Shown here piece by piece: positions 10,201-19,100 of a stretch of DNA of 64,000 bases; within the stretch, counting starts at the first letter, position 1; the number at the start of each line of letters is the position of its first letter. The position numbers were made by a program, and so were the translations under genes. Below the pieces are notes generated by a model, which was not told where the DNA came from, did no database searches, and saw nothing but the letters and a program-made list of their open reading frames with translations. Source of the stretch: Lachnospiraceae bacterium (GTDB lineage: Bacteria; Bacillota; Clostridia; Lachnospirales; Lachnospiraceae); the NCBI GenBank assembly GCA_017618195.1, contig JAFZUW010000074.1, positions 124,001 through 188,000 on the forward strand, given 5' to 3'.

Positions 10201-11562
10201 CCGATAGCCATTCTTATCTTCATCAAATTCCAATCCGACCGTACCGGCTTTTCTTTCATCTTCCAGGTCTTCCAAGCTGTAATACCGCATATTGACGGAA
10301 TAATATGCCTTATCAACTCCGGAGAGAGTGTCCGAAACAACATCCGTACTGTAAATATGGTAATCCTCGAGTCCGTTTTGAGATGTCTTCACTTCAACCA
10401 ATTTCGGGGCGGTTTTATCATAGAAGTATCGCTTCGTGTCTTCATCAACCGCTTCCTCATTCCTCACCACCCAGAACTTAATAAATGAACCTTCCTTAAC
10501 GGATTCTTTCAGAGAAACATTCGCATCCCAACGTTCTGCATCGTCTTCATTCCAAGAACCCCAGTCGTCCGGTTCTTCATCGCTGGTCTTGAAATATACT
10601 TCTACATTGTCAGAAGCTTCAACCCAGTCTGCATATGTATTGGTCCAGCCTTCCGGAATATGAGTCTCAAATGTGTACGGTTCTTCAACGTATACGGAAT
10701 CCACTGTGACATTCTGCACACGATCGAAGACGTAAACAAATACGGTTTTCCCATACATATCACCCTTAACGGGAATCGAAAAATTATTGTCTCGATAGGT
10801 TACGGATTGTGCGATCGCATTAATTTTGTCGTAATCATATGCTTCTTCCGGATCACCGTAATAATACTTGACCAAATAAACTCCGGATTGTTTGTCTTTA
10901 ATCCCGCTCTCACTGGTTATAATCCGTTCGTGGTTGCCGTTTTCCTTAACAATTAGGTTAAAGTCTTCCGGATTAGTCTTATCATAATGATATCGATAAA
11001 CACGAGACACGCTTTTATTCCCGTTAACAACCCAAAAGCAGATAAAAGAATCCCCTGCAGTGCTGTCCGGAACACTATCCGCTTTTCCGGACCACTCCTT
11101 AGCATCTGTGTCGGTATAATTTCCCCAATTCTCATTCTTTCCGGAAACCTTAAAATATACCTTTGCAGCATCATCCGTAATTTCTACCCAATCGCTGCAG
11201 GTTTTGGTCCATCCTTCGGGAATATAAACCGTAAGACCGAGGTCTTTTGCTTTCGTTTCACGGTCTTCTTCAACGCCAAGCACTTCGCTTGAATGGTTAA
11301 AATCAGATTGCGCCTGGTCAAGCAAATCTTGAGCCGATTCTTTCGTTTCCTGATCGGCATCCTCACTAAGACCATCCACTATGTTTTGAGCGTTTTCTAA
11401 AGCACTTTCAGCCGATGCGAGCGCATCTTGAGCAGCTTTCAGATTTTCCGAAACGCTCGCCTTTTTCTCGTTCTCCGCTGCGGCGGAAATCCCGGGTATA
11501 CCGGTATTTGCCACCAACACTATAGCTGTAAGCAAGGCGATGATTCTTTTCATTTTTCTCAT
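4261..11562 (-). CDS. Giant Ig-like repeat surface protein, C-terminal membrane anchor
   Basis: A 2433-residue exported protein, last gene of the type VII operon. It has an N-terminal signal peptide (ends near ISAAAEN), a short Ala/Glu coiled-coil stretch, then four related ~190-residue repeats marked by (P)EGW..(S/A)DWVE, VYFK/VYYK, FW(V/A)V and KTAP-type strands. Many further Ig-like units with D(K/N)TAP, AGN and ITV motifs follow. Residues ~1550-1632 are an Asp/Asn/Gln/Glu-rich low-complexity linker. The last ~30 residues are one hydrophobic helix followed by KKKK, so the protein is membrane-anchored; no LPXTG motif is present. Start chosen at 11562 because GGAGGGG lies 7 bases upstream; the longer frame would overlap the upstream gene. 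Probably a long cell-wall-spanning stalk or adhesin; role in secretion is inference. Confidence 0.85.
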   Translation of the reverse strand: MRKMKRIIALLTAIVLVANTGIPGISAAAENEKKASVSENLKAAQDALASAESALENAQNIVDGLSEDADQETKESAQDLLDQAQSDFNHSSEVLGVEEDRETKAKDLGLTVYIPEGWTKTCSDWVEITDDAAKVYFKVSGKNENWGNYTDTDAKEWSGKADSVPDSTAGDSFICFWVVNGNKSVSRVYRYHYDKTNPEDFNLIVKENGNHERIITSESGIKDKQSGVYLVKYYYGDPEEAYDYDKINAIAQSVTYRDNNFSIPVKGDMYGKTVFVYVFDRVQNVTVDSVYVEEPYTFETHIPEGWTNTYADWVEASDNVEVYFKTSDEEPDDWGSWNEDDAERWDANVSLKESVKEGSFIKFWVVRNEEAVDEDTKRYFYDKTAPKLVEVKTSQNGLEDYHIYSTDVVSDTLSGVDKAYYSVNMRYYSLEDLEDERKAGTVGLEFDEDKNGYRINCDYFDSMAGLTVYIYIVDKAGNIQTSSVFVEEKYITHFNVTDKLIAYDNGWNNSYKDWVDVSKDLTVYYRLRYNSHTYDELGNYTHRDAKVWGEPIPETSGYYISFWAVDNTTKQVYKKTGQYHYKLDMTPPSGFELEIKPDLTDYYRVFCVGTLSDARSKVDRAFYTIGEEYKPENGDQKVVPFSLKDGKTSFDFPCTEEMTGKTVYVYVVDAAGNMSSSSIFVEKAINTDAPALSVEGINEDEWIKFETRQQQWKISTVPGAKVYYKVSTTDLGNNWGKYNDEYEAEDDRVREWTNEDNFVNGELYIHFWAVYPLTQYRGVTEKTYKFKYDNTAPTIAEAKEVIVPGVFGENNASLQITCTGILDNESGIVRDKIYYRIYEIDANSTTKREGYVPAENLTETEDGIGFTIDLTEGDKIFSGQGYVEVYDQANNPGVYYFGGNIVFNKDIPFVSQEIGDLGIVEAPDSEAEIVQPYSYFAKDGIIWKSVYINGDEYIKIKAKDEDLKKIKIKITRLDGIVHSVEFRSREHIWDASYQYEWIRITGRPGEDETDTFYLNIGYFKESLQAGATNRIAIQVIDSSDNCCPVKPICDGTNEEFTLFYDPDGGNEPAIENSEVQKYYGVDAAEHKIDVTLTDDNGLKSYTISVNGEKIGSYDISKGEPDIAEEPAELTAEEVEEGVIAEELTAAETPNDRFIPYTKYIHTIDFANTIYPFIKNEVPVDGRYEIEIVAEDLAGNQNSKTFSFIIDTVAPVIDTASYHYENSLINNLPMGMFGSEEYVISIQVKDPDPEDKVDGVGAAKAVISWNETEFVGSYNEDTDSYVFDPLPIDGKGVLTVTLEDELGNGATYALLSTENEDEDGDHSVGMSFGISSKAPVLFLENTPPTAIIILPEEFTTEEGETDVLAIYEFLFEDEHVERWYPGDIELKVNAQDGESGLMIVRITRDGEVYFEEIGTLDELFIDSVFTGMAEYSYPLTEEGSYNLLAYAIDNALNSNETEPSEEQSTIIHIDKTKPQITEFRFGNDSGDGDAVERTNYGFFFTEDTELRIYVKDPGVSSGLNSVTLYLKDINGETVEITKTAEELIVEEVDPNENKPEEDKPGTETSDKDESDKDNKDDLNDDQNSGDQNGDSSNDDDQNGDLNNDDQNDDQHNDDQNGDKDLDDDQDDDEEEQETERYYMSFVIEKGFKGGVSAVVTDNVGHSSGLINADGSIIENPEIHAETSGITITEKDPSRKTDANGIPLYKDQIVLTVTCVDTFSGIDHIDWSIDKDRTSGTISVDLNGKATSSTADAVIIEDSIEYDQNLITKLQFRIVVKSNANGNTVKIKMTDRAGNTSEKENMYSIDTTAPVITASLGDGAPKNGYYYSSGRTITITINERNFNPSDVVVRMNSMTPTVHWNERGASITTDDTAHVGTFTVTEDGDYYVSISYADIAGNNGDTFTTPRFVIDKTAPKVSNNFESFGSLDDEEIYYNIAQKDNVKAEITVKEVNFRSEDVHLQVYYQPAGSAHTDKDAEWKTYYYSDKWEESGSDIHKLTIPFTEDGVYKITIAPVDRAGNAADLSNAAGGQYPTKTAIFETDYTAPVIAARNGKDVAADDYKFFELYDYDRRNDDAPAVAFKDTNIAYIVCSGKKYTPVYENGREIGVITPEEITGRSEETVADTYMPTMVFKLDGFELDGVYSLKLTAYDKAGNASVLNDNTYVRMVDPTVKVLAYIENSDREKATGWYSFEDENGPISKRPSSFSDLSIVVFSKLSDATQICLVDKATQEVTDTKVTGSEESLFDKDMYDVGAYRYILPGEYFVKNFTADADTGIYLRIVNNGQSLDLGEMNIDNTTPGVTIPEHFHDWGWFSGSGEHVIEFTDLTETLEISETVAYVDGETIHLANLAGNEDSPFVYSEQEKKLSLTLQPGSHKVGLLLVDRAGNTKSIKEVQHLAIGDYRVWIGIGAGFGAILLAVLGVILAKMLKKKKQTA
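6661..6915 (-). repeat. Asp/Asn-rich coding low-complexity tract
   Basis: Degenerate short repeats built on ATCGTCATC- and GATCATC-like units encode a run of QNGD-, NDDQ- and DDD-type residues in the giant surface protein. The tract is in frame, very acidic, and could bind calcium or act as a flexible spacer. Its repetitive nature makes length variation between strains likely. Confidence 0.8.
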
Positions 11563-11590
11563 TTTGGTTCCCCTCCGAACTGTATCCGTA

Positions 11591-11968
11591 TTAATTGAAC
11601 ATTTTTCCGTCCAGCCATTGAGCCAGCGCCTTATACGATGATCCATCCTTAAAGGACGGTTTCAAAATACCTCTCTTGCTCGTTCTTTTATATGTCCGCA
11701 GGCTCAAAACGATTCCGTATGTACAGGAACAAACGAGCACAATCAGAAAAACACTGATAAATGTTTTAAAAATCGGTGAGTTGTACCGGATATTCATTGA
11801 TACGATCAAATTCTCAAGCTTTCCGAATGCCAGCAGAAAGAGGACCGCAATCAATGCCAGGATATCCGCTCCGACAAAGCAAACCCATGCCGGCCCCCAT
11901 ATATACCGCCTGATCTTCGTAAATCCTTCATTCTTCCAGGCTTTTTTTATTGCTTTGAATAATTTCAC
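11591..11968 (-). CDS. Two-TM membrane protein of the type VII operon
   Basis: A 125-residue integral membrane protein with two predicted TM helices (about residues 30-49 and 68-90) and basic cytoplasmic tails. No family recognised. It begins with GTG inside a GTGA overlap with the kinase stop, so it is translationally coupled to the kinase, and the surface-protein gene follows 28 bases later. It could be a small channel-associated subunit, the position and size being loosely reminiscent of EssA, but no sequence feature proves that. Confidence 0.7.
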   Translation of the reverse strand: MKLFKAIKKAWKNEGFTKIRRYIWGPAWVCFVGADILALIAVLFLLAFGKLENLIVSMNIRYNSPIFKTFISVFLIVLVCSCTYGIVLSLRTYKRTSKRGILKPSFKDGSSYKALAQWLDGKMFN

Positions 11969-13965
11969 TGTTCTCCCCCTATCACCGATTGGAGATTATT
12001 ATTTATCTCGTACTTGATTTCCACCATTCTACTCCTGTAGTCCTGACTGTTTTTATCCATATTCGGCTGCTCTGCCGCAAGCTGTTCTTCGGCAATCTTT
12101 GTAATCAGTGCGTCATGATTCAGATCCTGCGCAAGCCGGTGGGTCAATACGGCAAATACGTCGTTGTCCGCATGCTTCAGCAAAACGGAATAACACTCGG
12201 AAAGATGCGCTCTCTTCTGCGCATTGTAAATCTGCGCTGCCAGTTCATAGCCGATTCCGGTGCAGCCGGTCAGATTCGGAACCGTATATTCAATACAGTT
12301 GATAAAACCCTTCTGCTCCACATTCAGCAGAATATTATTCACGGATTCCGCTACAAATTCGCCGTCATTAATCTCTTTTAAAAGGTTTACCAGAACAATC
12401 GTTTCCGAGTATTCAAGACTGTTATCCTGCCGGCGAAGGAAATCATAAGCTTTGTTATAGATGTTATGTTTCTCGGCTTCCGTCGCGGAATTCATTCGTT
12501 CTACAGCTGCATCCTCCAACCGTTCTATCAGTGTAGGATTGTAATTATTCATGATTGTATCCATCTTCCGCTGCGCGTAATAGCTGCCGGACAGTTTCAG
12601 GATACCGCATATAATCAGAACCGTTCCGATCAAGCCCGCCATAACGCCGGCCAGTCCGAAGGCATTTCTGACTTTGATATTTTCCGTCTTTACCAATGCA
12701 GGTGCGGAATCCTTCGCAATCTGGATGTCCTCCTGCAGTTCTTCATAGTTGTGATAGTAATTCGCGTATGCGGGATTGTTCCGGTCAAGATATCCTTCCG
12801 TACGCTTTCTCGTACACTTCCGGATAATGTTCTCCAGTTTCTCATGATAATGCTTCGAGGTAATGGAGAGGTCCCGGCCGCAATATGCTTCATCATTCAG
12901 AATATGCTTCCGATAGAACTCGTAAGAACCGCCCATACTCTTATCGGTCGCAAAATCCTTATTGCCCGTATACAGTTCAAAGAGGCACAGACACTCCCAG
13001 AAGGTTGCGCCAAATGAGAAGATGTCGCTTTCGACACCCATGCGTCCCCTCTGAATTCCTGTATCATCAAGCGGAAACTCCGACCCGTTGATCGGTTCCG
13101 CAAAACATTCCGGAGCGGCATAGCCAAGTGTTCCGTACTGGAACATTCTCGCAAAGGTCTGATCGGTGTTATAATCGGCTCCGCCGAGGTTGCTCTGCAC
13201 GGAATGCGTTTCCACATCCATGTATTCCGAACGGCCGAAGTCGATCAGTACCAGTTCCTTGCCGTATCTGGTAACCATGATGTTATCCGGTTTCAGATCG
13301 AGATGAAGAATCCGCTTCTGATCGGTGATAAACCGAAGAATCTCACACAGGTTCATCATGAAGTTCAGTATCTCGCTTTGATACCGTACGATAACGTCAT
13401 AGTCATGCTTATAACTGTGAATCAACTCATCCTGTTTCTCGGGACTGAACAGGTGAAATGATTCTTTCTTTTTTAAGTTGTTTCCGACATCCACCGTCTG
13501 CGTCAGCTTCCAGTACTCATCACGACAGTACTCCTCGAGAGACCATCCGTCAATATACTCTTCCACCACACAGAAGAACTGCTCGCGGTTGATGGAGAGG
13601 CTTTTCTTTCCTTCCGGAACATGTGTGTCCGTTATGGAGAAATCGCCGAGGTCTTCGATTACGTCGAAGATTCTTACAACCGACCGGCAATCCTGCAGAT
13701 CATCGAATATCTTCAGGTCATGCGTCCTGAATTTATTATACACATCGACCGTCTTAAAGTCATCGCCTTCCGCACCGACTCTGATCGCCTTGTACTTGAA
13801 CTTCAAGACGCACGAAAGCATGATTTCCCCATCACGCGAAGTTTTTATCCCTTTATACACGATACTCTCGGTACCGGTAGCGATATAACCGTCTGATGAC
13901 AAACCATACTTTGTGTCAATGATATAGTTAAATTCCGATCCTATAAGGATATCATTACTGGCCAT
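11965..13965 (-). CDS. Membrane Ser/Thr protein kinase, EssB-like architecture
   Basis: About 666 residues. The N-terminal ~425 residues are a protein kinase fold: Gly-loop-like IATGTESIVYKG (28-39), a candidate ATP-binding Lys near 55-57, catalytic loop HLDLKPDN (221-228), DFG (242-244), APE (284-286) and the conserved Asp in DIFSFG (314). One TM helix (about 436-457) follows, then ~205 mostly helical residues outside the membrane. This kinase-TM-helical layout matches EssB/YukC of type VII systems, where the kinase is a pseudokinase; here the HxDxxxxN and DFG residues are kept, so catalysis is possible. Start ATG at 13965 chosen because AAGGA lies 8 bases upstream. It overlaps the preceding small gene by 11 bases and the next gene by 4. 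Confidence 0.8.
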   Translation of the reverse strand: MASNDILIGSEFNYIIDTKYGLSSDGYIATGTESIVYKGIKTSRDGEIMLSCVLKFKYKAIRVGAEGDDFKTVDVYNKFRTHDLKIFDDLQDCRSVVRIFDVIEDLGDFSITDTHVPEGKKSLSINREQFFCVVEEYIDGWSLEEYCRDEYWKLTQTVDVGNNLKKKESFHLFSPEKQDELIHSYKHDYDVIVRYQSEILNFMMNLCEILRFITDQKRILHLDLKPDNIMVTRYGKELVLIDFGRSEYMDVETHSVQSNLGGADYNTDQTFARMFQYGTLGYAAPECFAEPINGSEFPLDDTGIQRGRMGVESDIFSFGATFWECLCLFELYTGNKDFATDKSMGGSYEFYRKHILNDEAYCGRDLSITSKHYHEKLENIIRKCTRKRTEGYLDRNNPAYANYYHNYEELQEDIQIAKDSAPALVKTENIKVRNAFGLAGVMAGLIGTVLIICGILKLSGSYYAQRKMDTIMNNYNPTLIERLEDAAVERMNSATEAEKHNIYNKAYDFLRRQDNSLEYSETIVLVNLLKEINDGEFVAESVNNILLNVEQKGFINCIEYTVPNLTGCTGIGYELAAQIYNAQKRAHLSECYSVLLKHADNDVFAVLTHRLAQDLNHDALITKIAEEQLAAEQPNMDKNSQDYRSRMVEIKYEINNNLQSVIGGEQ

Positions 13966-14107
13966 TGGATGCATCCTTTTCAATCTCTTGGATAATTACA
14001 TTATATATCGAATTATCGGATTTTTCATCAAGGATTTCCAATTCCACTCTGTCTAACTGAATCTGGGGACCGAGGTTCACAAATTCAGCATCCGTCATGT
14101 CTATCAT
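13955..14107 (-). CDS. Small acidic protein (50 residues)
   Basis: A small open frame of 50 residues starting MIDMTDAEFV and ending KDASNGQ. No TM segment; it is acidic and probably helical. Evidence that it is real: its ATG overlaps the stop of the upstream WXG100 gene (ATGA), GGAG lies 7 bases upstream, it fills the gap between two operon genes exactly, and its end overlaps the kinase start by 11 bases. It is likely translationally coupled on both sides. No family recognised; a chaperone or adaptor for the kinase or the WXG protein is possible but unproven. Confidence 0.6.
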   Translation of the reverse strand: MIDMTDAEFVNLGPQIQLDRVELEILDEKSDNSIYNVIIQEIEKDASNGQ

Positions 14108-14433
14108 TCTTGCTCTCCGTCTCCCGAATCAGGATTACGATTGTATTCTCCAAGACTCTCGTCGAGCTCGCTGTAAGTGCTCCGAATACTCTTAACGGCG
14201 CCCTCGTTGATTGCGTTCAGAACGTCCTCAACGCTCGCAATCTTTTCGAGGATGTGATCCGTCTCATACTTGTAAGCATTTGCGCCCGCACCCTTCCATG
14301 CAGACAACAGAGTCTGGTTGATCGTATTGAACTCCGTCTTGATTGCCGCAAATTCCTGAATGGCTTCGGCACTCTGTTTCTCAAAATCCGCGATTTTCGT
14401 TGTATCCGCTGATACAAATGCAGCATCTGCCAT
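14104..14433 (-). CDS. WXG100-family protein (WKG motif)
   Basis: 109 residues, forming the two-helix hairpin typical of ESAT-6/EsxA proteins, with the turn motif SAWKGAGANAY near residues 44-54. These are small secreted substrates or structural partners of type VII systems. The acidic Gly/Glu-rich tail after helix 2 could hold the export signal; I see no perfect YxxxD/E motif. It has an AAAGGAGG ribosome site and follows the second EssC-type gene by 15 bases. Of the four small helical proteins in the operon this is the only one with a canonical W-x-G. Confidence 0.85.
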   Translation of the reverse strand: MADAAFVSADTTKIADFEKQSAEAIQEFAAIKTEFNTINQTLLSAWKGAGANAYKYETDHILEKIASVEDVLNAINEGAVKSIRSTYSELDESLGEYNRNPDSGDGEQE

Positions 14434-14448
14434 AAAATCATCCTCCTT

Positions 14449-16194
14449 TTATATGACTTTTATGAATTTAGACTTTTTCAAAGAGTCTGCTTCCACGTTG
14501 TAATAGTAACCGTCTCCGATCTCACATCTTGCGTAGTCTTCCTTAAGGCTCTTCAGATCCATTTCACCGAATACCGATTTGCCGCCACGCTCGCTTGCGA
14601 ATTCCGCAATGTTATCAAGCAGGAATACGATCTTCAAAGCGCTGTTGAATTCCGAATTGACCTCGGCATCCGTAATCTTCTTCGCGTCCGTGAAAAGGAA
14701 CAGCAGGTCGTTGTCTTCGGCCGTGTCCACCATCTCCGGAAGAACATAATGGATGAAATCCGCATTGGTCTTCGTATTCAGGTAAACCGATTTGCTCTGG
14801 ATAATGAATACCGTCGGCTCGGCATTGCCTCTGTCCGCTCCTTCCGGGATCAGATCCAGACTGATATCGCTTCCGTAAATCTGGTCGAGGACCGGATTCT
14901 CACGGTAGTCCCGGTTCAGACTGATATATTCTTCATGAACAAGCTTGTAAAACTGAAGCATCGGAGAAAGCTTCCTCTTGCGGATCTCTCCGCCTACAAG
15001 CTGAACATCGATCGTTGCAAACTCACCGATATAGGTGCAGTTCCGCGTATCACGAAGTTTTTCATACAGACCGTACAGCTGTTTCCGTCCGTCATCGAAG
15101 AACACGAAACGGGAACCGGGCTTAATGTCTTTGAGCTTCTCCAAAAGGATCGTCAGCAGATTGGTCTTACCGAATTCCCTCTTGCCGTATATCGCGGCCA
15201 CACGCGATTCGTTAAAATCAATTCCGACCGGTTTGAAGTCTACATAATCCAGTCCGACTTCGACAAATGAGCCCGAAGGGATCTTGTCGTCCGCGGAGTA
15301 CGGCTGCTTCAGTTCTTCGTAATCCTCACGCGTGAGTTCCTGCGGGAACGTCTGATACTTCTTAACCGTACGGCGGTACTCACCGGTGCTTGCGTCGTAG
15401 TCGTATTTGGCGCGAAGATTCCGGACAAAATGGGAATCCGTATCCGCAATATCCGCACTCTTTAAGATCTGTACCTCATACGGGGCGTTCAGATTGAACG
15501 TTCCGATGATACCGTCCGGGCGCTCCGTAACATTGGCATATCCGCGGCCGGTAATGTTTCCGAGTGCTTCGGTCTTGATTCCGAAGATCTCCGAATATTT
15601 CTCCGTAGAGAGATTCAATGCGATCTTCTGTTCAAAGGAAAGCATGAACCGCATGATACCTTTTGTATCCGTCGCCGTAAAGATGATCGAAATACCTCTC
15701 GAACGGCCGTCACGGCAAAGTCTTCCGAACTTTTCCTGATAAGCCGAATAGCGGTCCTCGTCCACAAACGCATTCAGGTTATCGATGATAAATGTGGTGT
15801 GAGGAATCGCCGCCTCATCACGGCCTGCAGTAAAGTTCTTACTGCCGAGATCCTTGATATTCTTCTTCAGAATCGTCTCGAGAATACGGAACACTCTCTT
15901 AACATATTCCTCATTGCTGTTGTCAAAATACGCGGATACAAGGGGCATATTCTTGTATTCCTGTAAAGCTCCGCCGAAGTCGAGGAGGAAAATCTGCTCC
16001 TTCGTCTCATCGCTTCTCTTATGAAGGCAGTTGATCAGATGCTTCAGCAGATTGGTCTTCCCGGAAAGTGCCGATCCGAAAATCGCGATATTCGAATTGA
16101 TCAGATCGACATGGAAGGTGGACTGGCGCTGCTTGCTCGGAATGTCGTATTTGCCGATCGCGCAGAGTTCCAAATGATCGTTATTCAACAACAT
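14449..16194 (-). CDS. Type VII secretion FtsK/SpoIIIE ATPase, C-terminal half (EssC D2-D3)
   Basis: About 581 residues with two FtsK/SpoIIIE-type nucleotide-binding domains: Walker A GSALSGKT at 40-47, and a second, degenerate one, GKREFGKT, at 337-344. The Walker B of the first reads FIIDN, with Asn where a catalytic acid is usual, so ATP may be bound but poorly hydrolysed, as reported for D2/D3 of EssC/EccC. It has no TM segment and must act with the membrane-bound half encoded just upstream. The ATG at 16194 is chosen because GGAAGGGGG precedes it; a start at 16221 lacks a ribosome site. The two genes overlap by 14 bases. This split resembles the mycobacterial EccCa/EccCb arrangement. Confidence 0.8.
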   Translation of the reverse strand: MLLNNDHLELCAIGKYDIPSKQRQSTFHVDLINSNIAIFGSALSGKTNLLKHLINCLHKRSDETKEQIFLLDFGGALQEYKNMPLVSAYFDNSNEEYVKRVFRILETILKKNIKDLGSKNFTAGRDEAAIPHTTFIIDNLNAFVDEDRYSAYQEKFGRLCRDGRSRGISIIFTATDTKGIMRFMLSFEQKIALNLSTEKYSEIFGIKTEALGNITGRGYANVTERPDGIIGTFNLNAPYEVQILKSADIADTDSHFVRNLRAKYDYDASTGEYRRTVKKYQTFPQELTREDYEELKQPYSADDKIPSGSFVEVGLDYVDFKPVGIDFNESRVAAIYGKREFGKTNLLTILLEKLKDIKPGSRFVFFDDGRKQLYGLYEKLRDTRNCTYIGEFATIDVQLVGGEIRKRKLSPMLQFYKLVHEEYISLNRDYRENPVLDQIYGSDISLDLIPEGADRGNAEPTVFIIQSKSVYLNTKTNADFIHYVLPEMVDTAEDNDLLFLFTDAKKITDAEVNSEFNSALKIVFLLDNIAEFASERGGKSVFGEMDLKSLKEDYARCEIGDGYYYNVEADSLKKSKFIKVI

Positions 16195-19100
16195 CCACCC
16201 CCTTCCACTCATTGTACTCATCGTTGTCGTCCGTCAGGACGATCGGAAGAGGTTCCTGGAAGATCATCTCCGGGATTTCAAACTTCAGGTTGCCCTTTTC
16301 ATCCCGTTCCGCGGCAAGCTCGCGGATCTTCTCAACTACGTATTCAAGCTGCGTGATGCCTGCGCTCATGCGCTTGTTCTTCGCCTTCTGGATGTTATTG
16401 TCCTTCGACGAATCGTAAAATTCTTTATCATATGCGCCGCTGTTGGTGACATAGGTCATAAGAGTCGGCGGCTTAATGTCCGTATTCTTGTTGGCTCCGG
16501 TATAAGCCGACTGGAAATACTCATAACGGCTTCCGGTACCGACAAGGATGTATGCACGTCCGTGTCCGGGCATGGTTGCCGCAGCCGCATCAATGGTACC
16601 GAGCATTTCCTTGGACGCCTGCTTGGTCGCAACCTTAAGACAGATCTTCGACTTCGTGTTAACACGGATATCGTCGTTGATCGCACCTTCAATGTTCTGG
16701 GAAACCAGAATGATGTGAAGGCCGAGCGTTCGTCCGATTCGGGCGATCGTCGTGATCTCGGCGATGAAGTCAACGTCATCGGATTCACTGGAGAAACGTT
16801 TCAGCTCCGTGAACTCGTCCACTACCAGAATCAGATGCGAGAGCGGCTTCAAAACGGAGATGTCTCCGTCAATGAAACGGATCTGCTTCTCTTTCTTTCC
16901 GTCTCGGATTTCCTTAACGAGGTCGTCCCGCTCTTTCTGCTTCGCGGGATTGCCTTCAAACTCATGAATCTTTTTAATCTTACGGAGCACGCGGATATAC
17001 GAGTCCGCATTATCCACATCGAGATCCGCAAGAATGATCTGACGGTTCTTAACTTCCGCGTTAAGCGACTCGAGGAATCGCTTCAGCATGTAAACCGCGG
17101 AAATACCCTGGCTTTCACCTGCGGTATTGGTTACGGTGCCGACACAATGAGGCAGTTTTCCGAGTCTTTCCGAGAAACCGCCGCCCTTCATATCTACGAG
17201 CATCAGGTTCAGATCAATCGGCGAATACTTTACGCAAAGACCGATCAGATAAGTAATGATCGTTTCGGATTTACCGGAACCGGTCGTACCTGCAACAAGC
17301 ATGTGCGGTCCGTCGGAATTCTCATGCAGATCAAGATACGTGATCTCATGTTCGTTCTTACCCATCGGAACCGACAGGTTTCTCGTAACGTCGTTTCTCG
17401 GGTTTACGGGATCCTTCAGTTTGGTCCAGTTGTTCCGGATAACCTCCGTAAGACCGTCGCCCTGGATGGATTCGGAGGTCATACCGTACAGATCCTGATA
17501 AAGCTCAAACAGCGTTACAATGGAAGGAACTTTACCATTTTCCGCCACACGCGTGTAATAGATGGAACTCAGCCGGCGGTATGCCAGGTTAAATTCCGTA
17601 TCCAGTTTCTCATCCTTGCCGTTTGAGAAGATGAACTTGTTGTTAAAGTGCGTGTATTCGATAATATCATCGGTCGTCGTGGACGAATCGTTTCCGCCCG
17701 CCAGTTTGCTGAGCGTTTCATGGCTCAGAAGGTTGTAACGGTTGCTGACGCGGCGAAGGTTATCAAGCTCTACGATACTGCCGCAGTACTTCGGCAGCAT
17801 GCCTTTTTCTCTCTGGATGAAGATAAATGTCAAACCGAGCGAATTGACATAGGCTTCGCCCTCGACCGGAGCTTCCGGAATGTATTTCGAAAATGCCTTT
17901 TCCTTGATGTCATAATCATCCATGACAAAGCATACGATCTGGGTGAACTTCTCGGGAGCGGCATTCTCTTCCTTGTCATCCGGGTTGGCTGACTTGGCTC
18001 TCTCTGCAATGATCGTCTGCAGCTGGCTGAACACGTCACCGGCGCTCTTCTCATCGAAAACGAACTGCGACAGGTTCTCAAACAATTCATTCGTATGCGG
18101 AAGGAACAGATAATCTTCCACAATCGAATTCTGCCTGCCGACGTTATTCTCCTTGTTGAAGAAAAATACCATCTGCAGGTCTTCCGGCGAATGATAATAT
18201 GCCATCTCAAACGCAAGATGGCGGATAAACTGCATCGAAATATCGTTATCTCTTGAGATAACGCCGAGAGTTCCCATATTCCGAAGATCGATTAAAAGCG
18301 GCGGCTTCTCGCCTTTGCCGGAAGCATCGCGCAGGAATTTGAAACCGGTCTGCACGACCTTTCCGTCGCTGTCTTCACTCTCCTGAGTATTGGCAAAAAT
18401 ATAAGGCAGATCCGTAAGAAGGAACTGATTCTTCAGATCCGTAGTAGTTTCCTGAAAGCCCTTCTTGGATTTCTTATTCTTCTTTTTCTTGGGCGGAATA
18501 ATGATTTCAATAAACGGAGGCTCTCCGCCGTCGCCGTCCGGATCATGGAGCTTATAGCGGATATCGCTGAAGATTTCATCCTTCTTCTCCGCATTGATCG
18601 CAAACGAAGGCTTGATCTCGTCCGATTCACCTAAAGACACACGCATGAAATCCTTGTCGTTCTGGGATCTTGCAAAGATACCGGTAGATATCTCGCCGAC
18701 CTCATTAAACAGGATTCCCATCTTCGGATAAACCTTATTCAGGTATACAATCTCGTCCTTCTGCCACTGAACGATCTTCTCTTTGATGATCGTCTCATTG
18801 ATGTACTTTTCGTATTTTTCTTTCCAATCGGCAAGCGATACCTTATGCTCTTTCGACTGTCGCTTACGGTTGTATACGGAGTTTACCGCAGACATGAAAG
18901 GCATTGCAATCGTCATCGCCATCATGGAACTGTTGAATGCCGAGCTGCTTGAGAACAGACCGATCACGTAACGGATACCGATCATACCGCCCGCGGTAAT
19001 GAGCGGAGGAATAATGGTATCAAGGAAACTGCCGCCCTGCTCCTGCGGAACATCTCCGGCAGGCAGAATGTCAATCTCCGTAGGTTCGATGACATTCAGA

